Shown: positions 34,987 through 43,512 of the stretch, in pieces | Position numbering within the stretch: position 1 is the first letter of the stretch | How the letters are laid out: every line of letters starts with the position of its first letter | DNA from: Luteipulveratus flavus | GTDB lineage: Bacteria; Actinomycetota; Actinomycetes; Actinomycetales; Dermatophilaceae | Reading direction: 5' to 3' (one strand) | Assembly: GCF_029080175.1 (NCBI RefSeq) | Contig: NZ_JARFJC010000025.1 | Length of the DNA stretch: 64,000 nucleotides | Notes under the pieces: model-generated | Seen by the model: only the letters and a program-made list of their open reading frames with translations | Told to the model about the DNA's origin: nothing | Databases searched by the model: none | Translations under genes and position numbers: made by a program

Positions 34987-35033
34987 CCGGTCGTGCGGAG
35001 GCGGCGGTGCCGACGCAGCCTCCGCACGGCCGG
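34987..35033 (+). terminator. Intrinsic terminator after the adnAB operon
   Basis: 16-bp stem with one mismatch (34987-35002 with 35018-35033, arm tgcggaggc / gcctccgca), starting immediately after the adnB stop. It is between converging operons and could also act on the reverse-strand sulfonate operon, which ends at 35041. Confidence 0.8.
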
Positions 35034-35040
35034 TCGGACC

Positions 35041-35943
35041 TCAGCTCGCGGTGTAGTGCGACGCGTCGCCGGTGAGGGACGTGCTGCGCTCACCGCTGAC
35101 CGACACCGGCACGTCGCCCGCGACGGTGACCCGGTGCAGCCGGCGCGGCGTGCGGTCGTAGTTGTCCGGCGCGTAGTGCTGCGTGATGCGGTTGTCGAAC
35201 AGCACCAGCTGGTCCGGCTCCCAGGTGACGCGCACGACGTTCTCCGGCCTCGTGACGTACGCCTGCAGCAGCCGGATGATGTCGCGCGACTCCGAGGTCG
35301 ACAGCCCCTTCAGCCTGGTCGCGAATCCCCCGAGGAACAGGCCCTTATCGCCGGTCTCCGGATGGACCCGCACCACCGGGTGCAGCGTCTCGAAGACCGT
35401 GGAGGTGAAGATCTCCCGCCGTAGCCGGGCCTGGTCGTCGAGGTCCTCGGGTACGACCGCGTAGTCGTGGTCGTTGGTGTGCACGGCCCACAACGTGTCC
35501 GCGAGCTGACGCAAGGGCTCGGGCAGGTTGCGGTACGCGGCAGCGGTGTCGGCGATGAGGGTCTCCCCGCCGTACGGCGCGACCACATGGCTCACCAGCG
35601 TGCTGGCCTTCGGCGGGTTCAGCACGAACGTCACGTCGGTGTGCCAGGTGTTGGCCGGCATGCCGCCCTCGCTGTCGACCGGCAGGACGTGTGGCGCCCC
35701 CTCGACGGCCGGGACGGTCGGGTGCGCGGTCGTCAGCGTCCCGAAGTGCGAGGCGAACTGCTGCTGGCCGGCGTCGTCCAGAGGCGCGTTGCGGAACACC
35801 AGCGCCTTGTGGTCGTGCAGCGCTCGGGTGATGAGCTCGACGTCGGAGCCGCTGAGGGCTCGGGTGATGTCGATGCCGGAGATCTCGGCACCGATGTGGG
35901 CGGTGAGTCGGCGGACGGTGCGGTCGGTGGCGATGGTGGTCAT
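35041..35943 (-). CDS. TauD/AtsK-type Fe(II)/2-oxoglutarate dioxygenase
   Basis: Hydroxylates an alkyl sulfate or sulfonate next to the sulfur group, releasing sulfate or sulfite. The 300 residues are normal for the family. Iron ligands: H101 and D103 in 'NTWHTDVTF', and the distal His in 'RRLHRVTVAGD' near 275; the 2-oxoglutarate-binding Arg is in the same stretch. 'FDNRITQHYAPDNY' is family-typical and closer to AtsK (alkylsulfatase) than to TauD. ATG 35943 overlaps the monooxygenase stop by 4 bases. It is the last gene of the sulfonate operon. Confidence 0.88.
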   Translation of the reverse strand: MTTIATDRTVRRLTAHIGAEISGIDITRALSGSDVELITRALHDHKALVFRNAPLDDAGQQQFASHFGTLTTAHPTVPAVEGAPHVLPVDSEGGMPANTWHTDVTFVLNPPKASTLVSHVVAPYGGETLIADTAAAYRNLPEPLRQLADTLWAVHTNDHDYAVVPEDLDDQARLRREIFTSTVFETLHPVVRVHPETGDKGLFLGGFATRLKGLSTSESRDIIRLLQAYVTRPENVVRVTWEPDQLVLFDNRITQHYAPDNYDRTPRRLHRVTVAGDVPVSVSGERSTSLTGDASHYTAS

Positions 35944-37280
35944 GCTGCGTTCTCCTTCTCGGGGTGGCGGTCTCGTACGGTCGGTCGGGCGAGCCCGTAG
36001 TGCTCGCGCAGGGTGGCGCCGTCGTACTCGGTGCGGAACAGTCCGCGGCGCTGGAGCACGGGGACGACGAGGTCGACGAAGTCGTCCAGCGAGCCGGGCA
36101 GCGTGGGCGGCATGACGTTGAAGCCGTCGGCCGCCCCGTCGGTGAACCACCGCTCGATCTCGTCGGCGATCTGCTCCGGCGTGCCGGCGACGACGCGGTG
36201 TCCGCGTCCGCCGGCGAGCCGTTCGAGCAGCCGGCGCACCGTGAGGTCCTCCCGGCGGGCGAGTCCGACGACCAGGTCGAAGCGACTCTGGTTGCCCTCG
36301 GTCCCGGGAGCGACGTCGGGAAGCGGCTCGTCGAGCGGGACGTCGGTCAGGTCGGTGTCGAGCATCGCCGACAGCTGGGCGAGCCCGTACTGCGGATTGA
36401 TGAGGCTGTTGAGCTCCGCCTCGCGATCGCGCGCCTCCTGCTCGGTACGTCCGATGACCGGGCTGATGCCGGGCAGGACGAGCAGGTCCTCGGGCGAGCG
36501 TCCGTACCCGCCGAGGCGGCCCTTGAGATCGCGGTAGAAGGCCTGCGCGTCCTCGAGGGTCTGCTGGGCCGTGAAGACCGCCTCCGCGGTCCGGGCGGCG
36601 AACTCCTTGCCGGCCTCGGACGAGCCGGCCTGCACCAGCAGCGGGTGTCCCTGCACCGGCCGCCGGATGTTGAGCGGTCCGCGCACCTGGAAGTGCTCGC
36701 CCTCGTGGTCGATCGGTCTGATGGCGTCGACATCGGCCCAGATGCCCGCGGCCTGGTCGGCGACGACGGCATCGTCGGCCCAGCTGTCCCACAGGGCGGT
36801 CGCGACGTCGAGGAACTCCGCCGCCCGCGCGTACCGGTCGGCGTGGTCGGGCCGCTCGGCGAGGTTGACGTTGCGGGCCTCGTCCTGCCCGGCCGAGGTG
36901 ACGATGTTCCAGCCGGCACGGCCGCCGCTGAGATGGTCGAGCGAGGCGAACGCCCTGGCGAGGAGGTACGGCTCGTTGTACGTCGTCGAGGCCGTGGCGA
37001 TCAGCCCGATGTGCTCGGTCACCGCGGCGATCGCGGACAGCAGGGTGATCGGCTCGAAGGCGGAGTGCCCGTTGAACCGGACGTTCCTCGGCAGCGCGAG
37101 ATTGTCGGCGAAGAAGATCGAGTCGAGCCGGCCGCGTTCGGCGGTCCGGGCGATGTCGACGTAGTGCGCCAGGGTCAGCGCGTCGGTGGGCCGGACGTCC
37201 GGGTGGCGCCAGGCGGCCTCGTGGTGGCCGTTCGCCATCACGAATGCGTTGAGATGCAGACGGCGTGCAGGATTCGTCAT
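35940..37280 (-). CDS. FMN-dependent monooxygenase, NtaA/SnaA/DszA family
   Basis: A two-component flavin monooxygenase of 446 residues with the bacterial-luciferase barrel. Family features: 'NAFVMANGHHEAAWRHPD', 'LDSIFFADNLALP', 'SGGRAGWNIVTSAGQDEARN', 'HPLLVQAGSSEAGKEFAART', and the Pro-rich C-terminal end 'GFNVMPPTLPGSLDDFVD'. It uses FMNH2 supplied by a separate reductase, here probably the SsuE-like protein in the same operon. The substrate is likely an organosulfur compound (sulfonate, sulfone or thiophene-derived). ATG 37280 follows a perfect aggaggag site. Confidence 0.9.
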   Translation of the reverse strand: MTNPARRLHLNAFVMANGHHEAAWRHPDVRPTDALTLAHYVDIARTAERGRLDSIFFADNLALPRNVRFNGHSAFEPITLLSAIAAVTEHIGLIATASTTYNEPYLLARAFASLDHLSGGRAGWNIVTSAGQDEARNVNLAERPDHADRYARAAEFLDVATALWDSWADDAVVADQAAGIWADVDAIRPIDHEGEHFQVRGPLNIRRPVQGHPLLVQAGSSEAGKEFAARTAEAVFTAQQTLEDAQAFYRDLKGRLGGYGRSPEDLLVLPGISPVIGRTEQEARDREAELNSLINPQYGLAQLSAMLDTDLTDVPLDEPLPDVAPGTEGNQSRFDLVVGLARREDLTVRRLLERLAGGRGHRVVAGTPEQIADEIERWFTDGAADGFNVMPPTLPGSLDDFVDLVVPVLQRRGLFRTEYDGATLREHYGLARPTVRDRHPEKENAA

Positions 37281-37317
37281 GAGTTCTCCTCCTGTGGAAA
37301 GGGATTGAGGGAGGTCG

Positions 37318-38217
37318 TCAGCGGCCGGTCGCGTCGGGCCGCCACCGGGAGAAGTGCCGTTCGAGCCGGACCAGGCCGAGGTTCACGGCGAGCCCGAGCA
37401 GCGAGACCGTGAGGATTCCCGCGTACATCTGGGGGATCTGGAAGCTGCTCTGGGAGTTGACGATCAGGTACCCGAGCCCGGCCTTCGCGCCGACCATCTC
37501 GGCGGCGATCAGGACGAGGATGGACGCGGTCCCGGCCATCCGGACACCCGTGAAGATCGTCGGTACGGCCGCGGGCAGGACGACCTTCTGGAAGACACGC
37601 AGCTGTGACAGTCCGAGTGAGCGCGCCGCCCGGATGAGCAACGGGTCGACCGTCCGGACGCCGGCGATGGTGTTGAGCAGCACCGGGAAGAACGCGGCGT
37701 ACGCCACGATCGAGACCTTGGAGACCTCACCGATCCCGAGCAGCAGCGTGAAGACCGGCAGCAGGGCGAGGGCGGCGGTGTTGCGGAACAGCTCCAGCAG
37801 CGGAGTCAGGAAGGACTGGACGGCCGCGTACCAGGAGACGACGAGCCCGACGGTGATCCCGGCGACGACGGCGATGCCGAAGCCGAGCACCGAGCGGGTG
37901 AGGCTCGCCTGCAGGTGGGTCTGCAGGGTGCCGTCCCGGACGAGGTCGACCCAGGCGCCGAGGGTGACGTGCAGCGGTGGCAGGAAGACTCGCGTGTCAG
38001 GGGTGATGAGCGTCTGCGGACCGATCTCCCAGAGCAGGAGGAACAGGACGACTGCCGCCGATCGCCAGACGCCGGCCCGGGCGCTGCGCCCGACGCGGTG
38101 CACGAGCGAACGACGTTGAGCAGCAACGGCTTCGGGCGCCGCTGCCTCGGGTCGCCCGGTGGCGGGCTCGGCGCTCCGGGGCGGTCGGGTGGTGGGGTCG
38201 GTCAGGATGGAGGACAT
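37318..38217 (-). CDS. ssuC: Sulfonate-type ABC transporter permease
   Basis: Inner-membrane channel subunit of 299 residues with six helices after a charged N-terminus, for example 'AAVVLFLLLWEIGPQTLI' and 'TLLLGIGEVSKVSIVAYAAF'. The cytoplasmic EAA loop that contacts the ATPase is 'RAARSLGLSQLRVFQKVVLP'. It fits the SsuC/TauC/NitT family. I choose ATG 38217, which overlaps the ssuB stop (TGATG) and has aaggag 7 bases ahead; the in-frame GTG at 38220 is less well placed. Confidence 0.88.
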   Translation of the reverse strand: MSSILTDPTTRPPRSAEPATGRPEAAAPEAVAAQRRSLVHRVGRSARAGVWRSAAVVLFLLLWEIGPQTLITPDTRVFLPPLHVTLGAWVDLVRDGTLQTHLQASLTRSVLGFGIAVVAGITVGLVVSWYAAVQSFLTPLLELFRNTAALALLPVFTLLLGIGEVSKVSIVAYAAFFPVLLNTIAGVRTVDPLLIRAARSLGLSQLRVFQKVVLPAAVPTIFTGVRMAGTASILVLIAAEMVGAKAGLGYLIVNSQSSFQIPQMYAGILTVSLLGLAVNLGLVRLERHFSRWRPDATGR

Positions 38218-39062
38218 CACGCGGCTCCTTCGGTGCCGTCGGGCTGGATCCTTCGGTGTCCGGCGTCCCGGGCTCTGGCGATCTCCTCGTGCAACAGCTG
38301 CCAGAGCCGGTGCCGGTAGGCGACGAACGCCGGGTCGGAGCGCAGGTCGGTGGCTCCTTCGCGACCGGGCAGGTCGATGTCGACGACCTCCTTGATCCGG
38401 CCCGGACGTGAGGTGAGCACCGCCACCCGCTGACCGAGGTAGACCGCCTCCTCGATGCTGTGGGTGATGAACACGACGGTCGCGCCGGTCGTCCGCCAGA
38501 TCCGCAGCAGCTCGTCCTGCAGCTGCTCGCGCGTCTGGGCGTCCAGTGCGGCGAACGGCTCGTCCATCAGCAGCACGTCCGGCTCGTAGGCCAGGCTGCG
38601 CGCGATCGCCACCCGCTGCTTCATCCCGCCGGACAGCTCGTGCGGGTAGCGGTCCTCGAACCCCGTCAGCCCGACGAGCTCCAGGTACTCGCGGGCGCGC
38701 AAGTCCCGGGCGGCCCTGGACAGGTTCTGCTGCTCAAGGCCGAAGGTCACGTTCGCGAGTGCCGTACGCCATGGGAAGAGGGCGTACTGCTGGAAGACGA
38801 TGCCGCGGTCGAGGCCCGGACCGGTGATCGGGCTGCCGTCGAGCAGGACCTGGCCGGACGACGGCGTGCTCAGCCCGCCGAGCAGGTCCAGCAGCGTGGT
38901 CTTGCCCGAGCCGCTGGGGCCGAGCAGGGTGAGGAGCTCGCCGGCGGCGATGTCCAGGTCGATGTCGCGCAGCGCGTCGAGCACGGCGGCGTGCGTCTGG
39001 TCCCGGCTCGGGCGCACGACGAACTGCTTGCCGACCCCCCGCAGGCTGATCTTGGCGGTCAT
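38217..39062 (-). CDS. ssuB: Sulfonate-type ABC transporter ATPase
   Basis: ATP-binding subunit of 281 residues powering the sulfonate importer. Walker A 'GPSGSGKTTLL', Q loop 'FQQYALFPWRT', signature 'LSGGMKQRVAIARSLA', Walker B 'VLLMDEPFAALD' and H loop 'VFITHSIEEAV' are intact and typical of the NitT/TauT/SsuB group. ATG 39062 overlaps the ssuA stop by 4 bases (ATGA). The C-terminal about 25 residues are extended and charged. Confidence 0.92.
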   Translation of the reverse strand: MTAKISLRGVGKQFVVRPSRDQTHAAVLDALRDIDLDIAAGELLTLLGPSGSGKTTLLDLLGGLSTPSSGQVLLDGSPITGPGLDRGIVFQQYALFPWRTALANVTFGLEQQNLSRAARDLRAREYLELVGLTGFEDRYPHELSGGMKQRVAIARSLAYEPDVLLMDEPFAALDAQTREQLQDELLRIWRTTGATVVFITHSIEEAVYLGQRVAVLTSRPGRIKEVVDIDLPGREGATDLRSDPAFVAYRHRLWQLLHEEIARARDAGHRRIQPDGTEGAA

Positions 39063-40087
39063 CGGGCACCGCCGCCGGCCAGTTCGTTGAACTCGTTGGT
39101 GTAGAGGTCCTTCGGTTGCAGAGCACCCTTGCGGACGATGCCGCTGCTCTCCAGCCAGGACGTCCACTGGGTGTAGTCGCGGTCACTGACGGCGCCGCCG
39201 CGGGCCGGGATGCCGACGCTCTTCCAGTACTTCAGGTTCGTCGTCGTCTCACCCCGTCCTCGCTTGGCGATGATCGAGGTGAACCGCTCGATGACCTGCG
39301 CCCGCGGAGTGCTCCGTTCCCACTCGATCGCCTTGCCGACGCCGGTGACGAAGTCCTTGGCCGCTTCGGGGTGCTGGGCGGTGAAGTCGTTGCGCAGGAC
39401 GTACTGGCCGCCGTCGAACGCGCCGAACAGCCCGTAGTCGTCGAAGACCTTGCGCAGGCCGCCGCCGGCGACGGCTCGGTCCTGCAGGACCCCGCCCAGC
39501 GAACCGACGTCGACCTGGCCGCGCCGGACGGCCTGCTCGGTGTCGTTGGGCGGGAGGACGACCAGCTGCACCTTCTTGATCTCGGCGGGCGTGAGGCCGT
39601 TGCGGGTCAGGTAGGTGTCGATCACGGCCTCGGAGTGCGCGCCGAGGGTGTTGACGGCGACCTTCTTGCCGATGAGGTCGCGGGCGCCCCGGACGGGGCT
39701 GCCCGCCCTGGCGTAGAACCCGGTGAAGCTCTTGGAGTCCGAGCCGTAGTAGTTGACGACCGCCTTGACCGGGGCGCCGGCGGTGATGAGCTTGACGACC
39801 GCGCCGGAGAAGGCGCCACCGACGTCGGTCTGCCGGGTGGCGGCGGACTGGATGTCCTGCGGGCCGCTGGTCGTGTTGCCGACCCACTTGAGGGTGATCC
39901 GGTGGAAGTACCCGAGGTCCGCGGCGAGCTCGGGGAGGGTCACGGCGTTGGCCGAGCCCTGGTAGCGCAGGACCGTACGACCGGAGTCGTCGCGCTCGGC
40001 GGCCGAGCCCGTCCCGATGGCGCAGGCGCCGAGGGACAGCACGAGAGCAGCGCTGCTGGCGAGCGCGAGGGGGCGTGGATCGTTCAT
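39059..40087 (-). CDS. ssuA: Sulfonate-type ABC transporter substrate-binding lipoprotein
   Basis: Extracellular binding protein of 342 residues anchored by lipid: signal 'LALASSAALVLSLGACAIG' with lipobox cysteine at about residue 22. The mature part has the NMT1/SsuA fold: 'YQGSANAVTLPELAADLGYF', 'GGAFSGAVVKLITAGAPVKA', 'LIGKKVAVNTLGAHSEAVID', 'VRRGQVDVGSLGGVLQDRA'. It should select the sulfonate or sulfate ester that the operon uses; the exact ligand cannot be read. ATG 40087 is 25 bases downstream of ssuE. Confidence 0.88.
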   Translation of the reverse strand: MNDPRPLALASSAALVLSLGACAIGTGSAAERDDSGRTVLRYQGSANAVTLPELAADLGYFHRITLKWVGNTTSGPQDIQSAATRQTDVGGAFSGAVVKLITAGAPVKAVVNYYGSDSKSFTGFYARAGSPVRGARDLIGKKVAVNTLGAHSEAVIDTYLTRNGLTPAEIKKVQLVVLPPNDTEQAVRRGQVDVGSLGGVLQDRAVAGGGLRKVFDDYGLFGAFDGGQYVLRNDFTAQHPEAAKDFVTGVGKAIEWERSTPRAQVIERFTSIIAKRGRGETTTNLKYWKSVGIPARGGAVSDRDYTQWTSWLESSGIVRKGALQPKDLYTNEFNELAGGGAR

Positions 40088-40112
40088 GGTGATCTCCTGA
40101 GGTGACGGGTCG

Positions 40113-40676
40113 TCACGCGACGGCGACGGCGGCGCGTACGGGGGACAGGCGGCCGATCGCGTCGGCGAACTGGCGGGTGACCTCGGCCAGCGGCGTGGAG
40201 GCCGCCTCGTCGAGCAGCACGGACCCGTCGGCGGCGACGGTGACGTGCGAGGACTGGACGAACCACCCCGGCGTGATGTGGGTCGCTCCGAGGCTGGACA
40301 GCACCGGACGGAGGGCGTAGTCGACGACCAGTACGTGGGCCGGCGTGCCCCCGGTCGCGAGCGGCAGGACGGCCTTGCCCTGCAGCGCGTACTGGGGCAG
40401 GAGGTCGAGGAACGTCTTGAGCAGCCCACCGAAGGACGCCTTGTAGACGGGCGTCGTCACGATGACGGCGTCCGCGGTCGTGACCCGCTCCGCAGCGGCG
40501 GCCACCGAGGGGTCGGTGGCGTCGCCGAGCAGGAGGGGTGCGGCGGGCAGGCTGCGCAGGGCGATCGTGTGCACGTCGTGCCCGTCGGCGCTGAGCGCGC
40601 CGGTCACCGTGCCGAGCACGGCTTCGGTCCGTGAGGTGCTGCTGGGACTGCTGGAGATGGCGACGACATGGGCCAT
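40113..40676 (-). CDS. ssuE: NAD(P)H-dependent FMN reductase, SsuE/MsuE type
   Basis: Flavodoxin-fold reductase of 187 residues that supplies FMNH2 to the operon's monooxygenase. The phosphate-binding loop is 'ISSSPSSTSRTEAVLG', flavin contacts are 'DAVIVTTPVYKASFGGLLKT', and 'VLPLATGGTPAHVLVVDYAL' is the conserved middle. It is the first gene of the operon, with a ggagg ribosome-binding site 5 bases before ATG 40676. About 260 bases separate the start from the SAM-IV-like riboswitch upstream. Confidence 0.9.
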   Translation of the reverse strand: MAHVVAISSSPSSTSRTEAVLGTVTGALSADGHDVHTIALRSLPAAPLLLGDATDPSVAAAAERVTTADAVIVTTPVYKASFGGLLKTFLDLLPQYALQGKAVLPLATGGTPAHVLVVDYALRPVLSSLGATHITPGWFVQSSHVTVAADGSVLLDEAASTPLAEVTRQFADAIGRLSPVRAAVAVA

Positions 40677-40798
40677 GGGGTCCTCCGGGTGGTGGGTCGC
40701 CGAGCACGCAGGTGCCGGGCGTCAGGGCAGGCGGGGATGGCAGCCGGGCAGCGGGGGCGCGGCTGGGGGAGGCGTCGTCGGTGACGCCCAGACGGTGA

Positions 40799-40818
40799 CC
40801 GCCGGCCGGAGCCGGCGG
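40799..40818 (-). other. GC-rich hairpin in the ssu leader
   Basis: 8-bp perfect stem (ccgccggc at 40799-40806 with gccggcgg at 40811-40818) and a 4-base loop, lying between the riboswitch aptamer and the ssuE start. It is a candidate terminator arm of the expression platform. No T run follows, so this assignment is weak. Confidence 0.35.
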
Positions 40819-40939
40819 ATCAGGTCAGCGCCGACAGAGCGCGCTGGACACGCGCTGGAGGTCGACATGACGGCGCCAGGTCAGGCGCTCACTCGGCCGT
40901 TGGGTGCTCACGGTCGTGACCCGTCTCGTGAAGAGGCTG

Positions 40940-41068
40940 GGATGCCTCGCGCTTGCGGACGACCGGTCATGGTGGTCCGCCAGGTCATCACCCGGAGCAC
41001 CCCGCCGCGAAGGGAGGGTTGCTGTCCAGCTAGCCGGGGCTGGTCGCTGGAGCTCGTGACCTGGTCAG
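40940..41068 (-). ncRNA. SAM-IV-type S-adenosylmethionine riboswitch
   Basis: Read on the reverse strand, the 5' part has CCAGGTCA/TGACCTGG pairing as P1 (41057-41064 with 40980-40987). Inside are 'gagctccagcgaccagcccc', 'ggctagctgg', 'cagcaaccctccc' and 'ggcggggtgctccgggtga'. These are the SAM-I/SAM-IV core, and the wording is nearly that of the mycobacterial SAM-IV element as I remember it. A further hairpin (gcggac 40955-40960 with gtccgc 40975-40980) followed by gcaagcgcg is the 3' P5 region that distinguishes SAM-IV. It should turn off the downstream organosulfur operon when SAM is plentiful. The 465-base gene-free span 40677-41141 is mainly this leader. Confidence 0.88.
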
Positions 41069-41082
41069 AACCTAGCGAGATT

Positions 41083-41111
41083 CGAATAACCCAAGCAACT
41101 ACTTATCCCAA
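41083..41111 (-). promoter_or_regulatory. Candidate promoter of the ssu operon
   Basis: On the reverse strand TTGGGA (41106-41111) and TATTCG (41083-41088) are separated by 17 bases in a locally AT-rich stretch, placing the transcript start about 12 bases before riboswitch P1. A second possible pair is TTGCTT (41093-41098) with TAGGTT (41069-41074) at 18 bases. One or both must serve, because only 73 bases separate the aptamer from the next gene. Confidence 0.45.
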
Positions 41112-41141
41112 CGTTTCGTTATGTGGGATGAGGGCCGACGG

Positions 41142-42443
41142 TCAGCCCGCGTGGCGTCCCGGATCGGCTCGCTCACGCCGGATCGGCTGGGTGTCGGCCT
41201 CGTGCCGGTCCCCGGCCGGGGCGGACAGTGGCCGGATCCATTCCTCCGGCTCCTGCTCGTCCTGCCGGTCGGCCACCCCGGCCCGGGTCGCAGGTGCGAG
41301 AACGACCGGGAGAGCCTGCGTGTCGTCCTCGGAGTGCGACCCGGCGCCGGAGCCGTCGTCGGCGGACTCCTCGTCCACGTGCGGGATCTCGAGGGTCTCG
41401 TCGTCGTCGTCGGACTCGCGCACCTCGACGACCTCGATGTCGGCCGGGTCGACGGACGGCCCGGGTGCCGGTGCGGCGCCACCGACCGCGCTGCCGGTGC
41501 TGCGACGGGCGACCGGAGGCGGCAGCAGCGACTCGTCGGACTCCGTGCGCTCCTCGAGCCGGCGCAGGGCGGCGGCGCGGCGTTCGACCAGCTCGTCGTC
41601 GTCCGCGGCAGCGGCCTCCATCAGTGCCGTCACCCGCCGCAGCTCGGCCGCCAGCCGCATCCGTCGCTCCAGGTGGGTGTCCGGGCGCTCGCGGCGGGAC
41701 TGGGCGTACGACTCGACCACGGTGTCCACGGCCTCTGGCAGAGCCAGGAGCGACAGGAGTGCGAAGTCGGCGGCAGGGTCGCTCACCGCCGCCTCGTCCC
41801 ACCCGTCGAGCGCCACGACCTCGCCGCCCTCGACCCGCACGTCACCGTCGTGCAGGCTGCCGTGGGTGGGGGTCGTCGCGAACCGCCACAGGCCGACCTC
41901 CTCCAGAGCACGCTCCCAGCGGCCCAGCAGGCCGGCCGGTACGTGCCCGGTGGCGGCAGCGCGGTCCAGCTCGGCGAGCCGTCGGCTGCGGTAGGCGTCG
42001 GCGTCGTACGTCGGCAGGCCCGCCTCGTCGTACAGCCTCGGGTCCGTGTCGTGCAGCTCCGCGAGCACGCGACCGAGCGAGCGGGCCTCCTCCGACCGCG
42101 GGGTCAGTGCGCGCCACGGAAGCGGCTCGCCCGGCAGCAGGTGCAGGACGCCGACCGTGCTGCTGTCGCGCGCGCTCGCGGTGCCGACCAGTCGGGGCAT
42201 GCGGAACGACAGGCGCTTGTCCAGCAGGACGGCCAGCCGCTCGGTCTGGTCCAGGGCGGCGCCGGCGCTCGTCGTCCGCGCCTGGCGCACGTGCCACCGG
42301 CGGTCCTCGTCGTCGGTGACCACCGCCTGCGCATACCGGTCACCGGCGCGGCTCGCCAGACCCTGGACCTGCGTCGGTCGCAGGCCCGGGACTGCTGCGG
42401 TGGCCAAAGCGGCCAGGGCGAGCGGGCTACTGGGCACGTCCAT
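41142..42443 (-). CDS. Aminoglycoside-phosphotransferase-fold protein with altered catalytic loop
   Basis: A 433-residue protein whose first about 285 residues have the APH/choline-kinase fold ('DRYAQAVVTDDEDRRWHVRQ' N-lobe, 'PLPWRALTPRSEEARSLGRV', 'SDPAADFALLSLLALPEAVD'). The catalytic loop reads 'THGSLHDGDV' near residue 192 instead of HGDLHPGN: the catalytic Asp is Ser and the Asn is Asp. The metal Asp in 'VVALDGWDEAA' remains. The C-terminal about 150 residues are acidic and disordered. The family is found beside nudC and adnAB in actinobacteria. Start is ATG 42443 or the adjoining GTG 42446. Kinase activity is doubtful. Confidence 0.75.
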   Translation of the reverse strand: MDVPSSPLALAALATAAVPGLRPTQVQGLASRAGDRYAQAVVTDDEDRRWHVRQARTTSAGAALDQTERLAVLLDKRLSFRMPRLVGTASARDSSTVGVLHLLPGEPLPWRALTPRSEEARSLGRVLAELHDTDPRLYDEAGLPTYDADAYRSRRLAELDRAAATGHVPAGLLGRWERALEEVGLWRFATTPTHGSLHDGDVRVEGGEVVALDGWDEAAVSDPAADFALLSLLALPEAVDTVVESYAQSRRERPDTHLERRMRLAAELRRVTALMEAAAADDDELVERRAAALRRLEERTESDESLLPPPVARRSTGSAVGGAAPAPGPSVDPADIEVVEVRESDDDDETLEIPHVDEESADDGSGAGSHSEDDTQALPVVLAPATRAGVADRQDEQEPEEWIRPLSAPAGDRHEADTQPIRRERADPGRHAG

Positions 42444-42500
42444 CACGGTAGGTCAGGGACCGGTGACTGGCTCGCAGGCACGCGGCATAGCCTCGGACTC

Positions 42501-43445
42501 GTGGTGCCCTACGACTCAGAGACGTTGCTCGAGCTGGGCCTGTCGCGATCGGCGCTCGACCGCTCCGCGACGGTACGCAAGGACTCCGGACGGACGGCCG
42601 CGATCCTGCGGGACCCGACGACCCGCATCCTCGACCTGTACGGCGACCGCGCGCCGTACGAGGGCGAACCAGGGGAGCGGCGGCTGCGGTACCGGCCGCC
42701 GGAGGAGGCCGACACCGAGCGTCTGGTCGCCTACCTGGGAGCTCACGCCGGCGTGTCGTACGCGTGCGCCGTGCGGCCCGCGCAGGACGACGGTGAGGAC
42801 TCACGGGCGAACCTGCGCTCGCTGGGCATGGAGCTGGACGACCTCGACGTGGGCGTGCTCGCGGCGTCGGTGGGACTGGCGAACTGGCATGCCGCCCAGG
42901 GGTTCTGCCCGCGGTGCGGATCGCCGACCGAGGCGCGCGAGGGCGGCTGGGTGCGGGTCTGCACCAACGACGGGTCGTCGCACTTCCCGCGCACCGACCC
43001 TGCGGTGATCATGGCGGTCGTCGACGAGGCCGACCGGCTCCTGCTCGCCCGAGGGCCGCAGTGGCGTCCGACCGGGATGTCCGTGCTCGCCGGCTTCGTC
43101 GAGCCGGGGGAGTCGCTCGAGGCGGCGGTGGCCCGTGAGGTGATGGAGGAGGTCGGTGTCGAGGTCGACGCCGTCCGGTACCGCGGCAACCAGCCGTGGC
43201 CGTTTCCCTCGTCGCTGATGATCGGCTTCCGGGCCCGCGCCACGACCACCGAGCTGCACCTGGACCCGGAGGAGATCGCGGACGCCCGCTGGTTCGCTCG
43301 GGACGAGCTCGCCGCCGCGGTCGCCGCCGGAGAGGTGTCGCTCTCCCCGCACCTGTCGATCGCCCGGCACCTGATCGAGGACTGGTACGGCGGGAGGATC
43401 GCCGAGCCGCAGGGCGCGTCCGAGCAGTGGTCCCGCCGGGCGTGA
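42501..43445 (+). CDS. nudC: NADH pyrophosphatase NudC
   Basis: Hydrolyses NADH/NAD to the mononucleotides and removes NAD caps from RNA 5' ends. The 314 residues include a zinc ribbon ('FCPRCGSPTE...RVCTND'), the NUDIX box 'GFVEPGESLEAAVAREVMEE', and the NudC-specific motif here reading 'NQPWPFPSSLMIGF' (usually SQPWPFPxS). GTG start at 42501; two adjacent GTG codons make the exact first residue uncertain by one. It is upstream of uvrD2 by 67 bases, the same neighbours as in mycobacteria. Confidence 0.93.
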   Translation: MVPYDSETLLELGLSRSALDRSATVRKDSGRTAAILRDPTTRILDLYGDRAPYEGEPGERRLRYRPPEEADTERLVAYLGAHAGVSYACAVRPAQDDGEDSRANLRSLGMELDDLDVGVLAASVGLANWHAAQGFCPRCGSPTEAREGGWVRVCTNDGSSHFPRTDPAVIMAVVDEADRLLLARGPQWRPTGMSVLAGFVEPGESLEAAVAREVMEEVGVEVDAVRYRGNQPWPFPSSLMIGFRARATTTELHLDPEEIADARWFARDELAAAVAAGEVSLSPHLSIARHLIEDWYGGRIAEPQGASEQWSRRA

Positions 43446-43512
43446 CGGCGCCCTGCCCGTCGCCCACAGGCTCGGCGCCGCAGCCGGTCGACTGTCCGCA
43501 CGAGGTGGGAGC

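Noticed and set aside
31185..35093. 1302-codon reverse-strand ORF opposite adnA/adnB
   Set aside because: It is the complementary frame of high-GC coding sequence, with no start, domain or ribosome-binding site, and lies over two genes with complete motifs.
35041..41068. Horizontal transfer of the sulfonate operon
   Set aside because: Base composition and codon use match the surroundings, no mobile genes or tRNA flank it, and the actinobacterial SAM-IV element suggests it is native.
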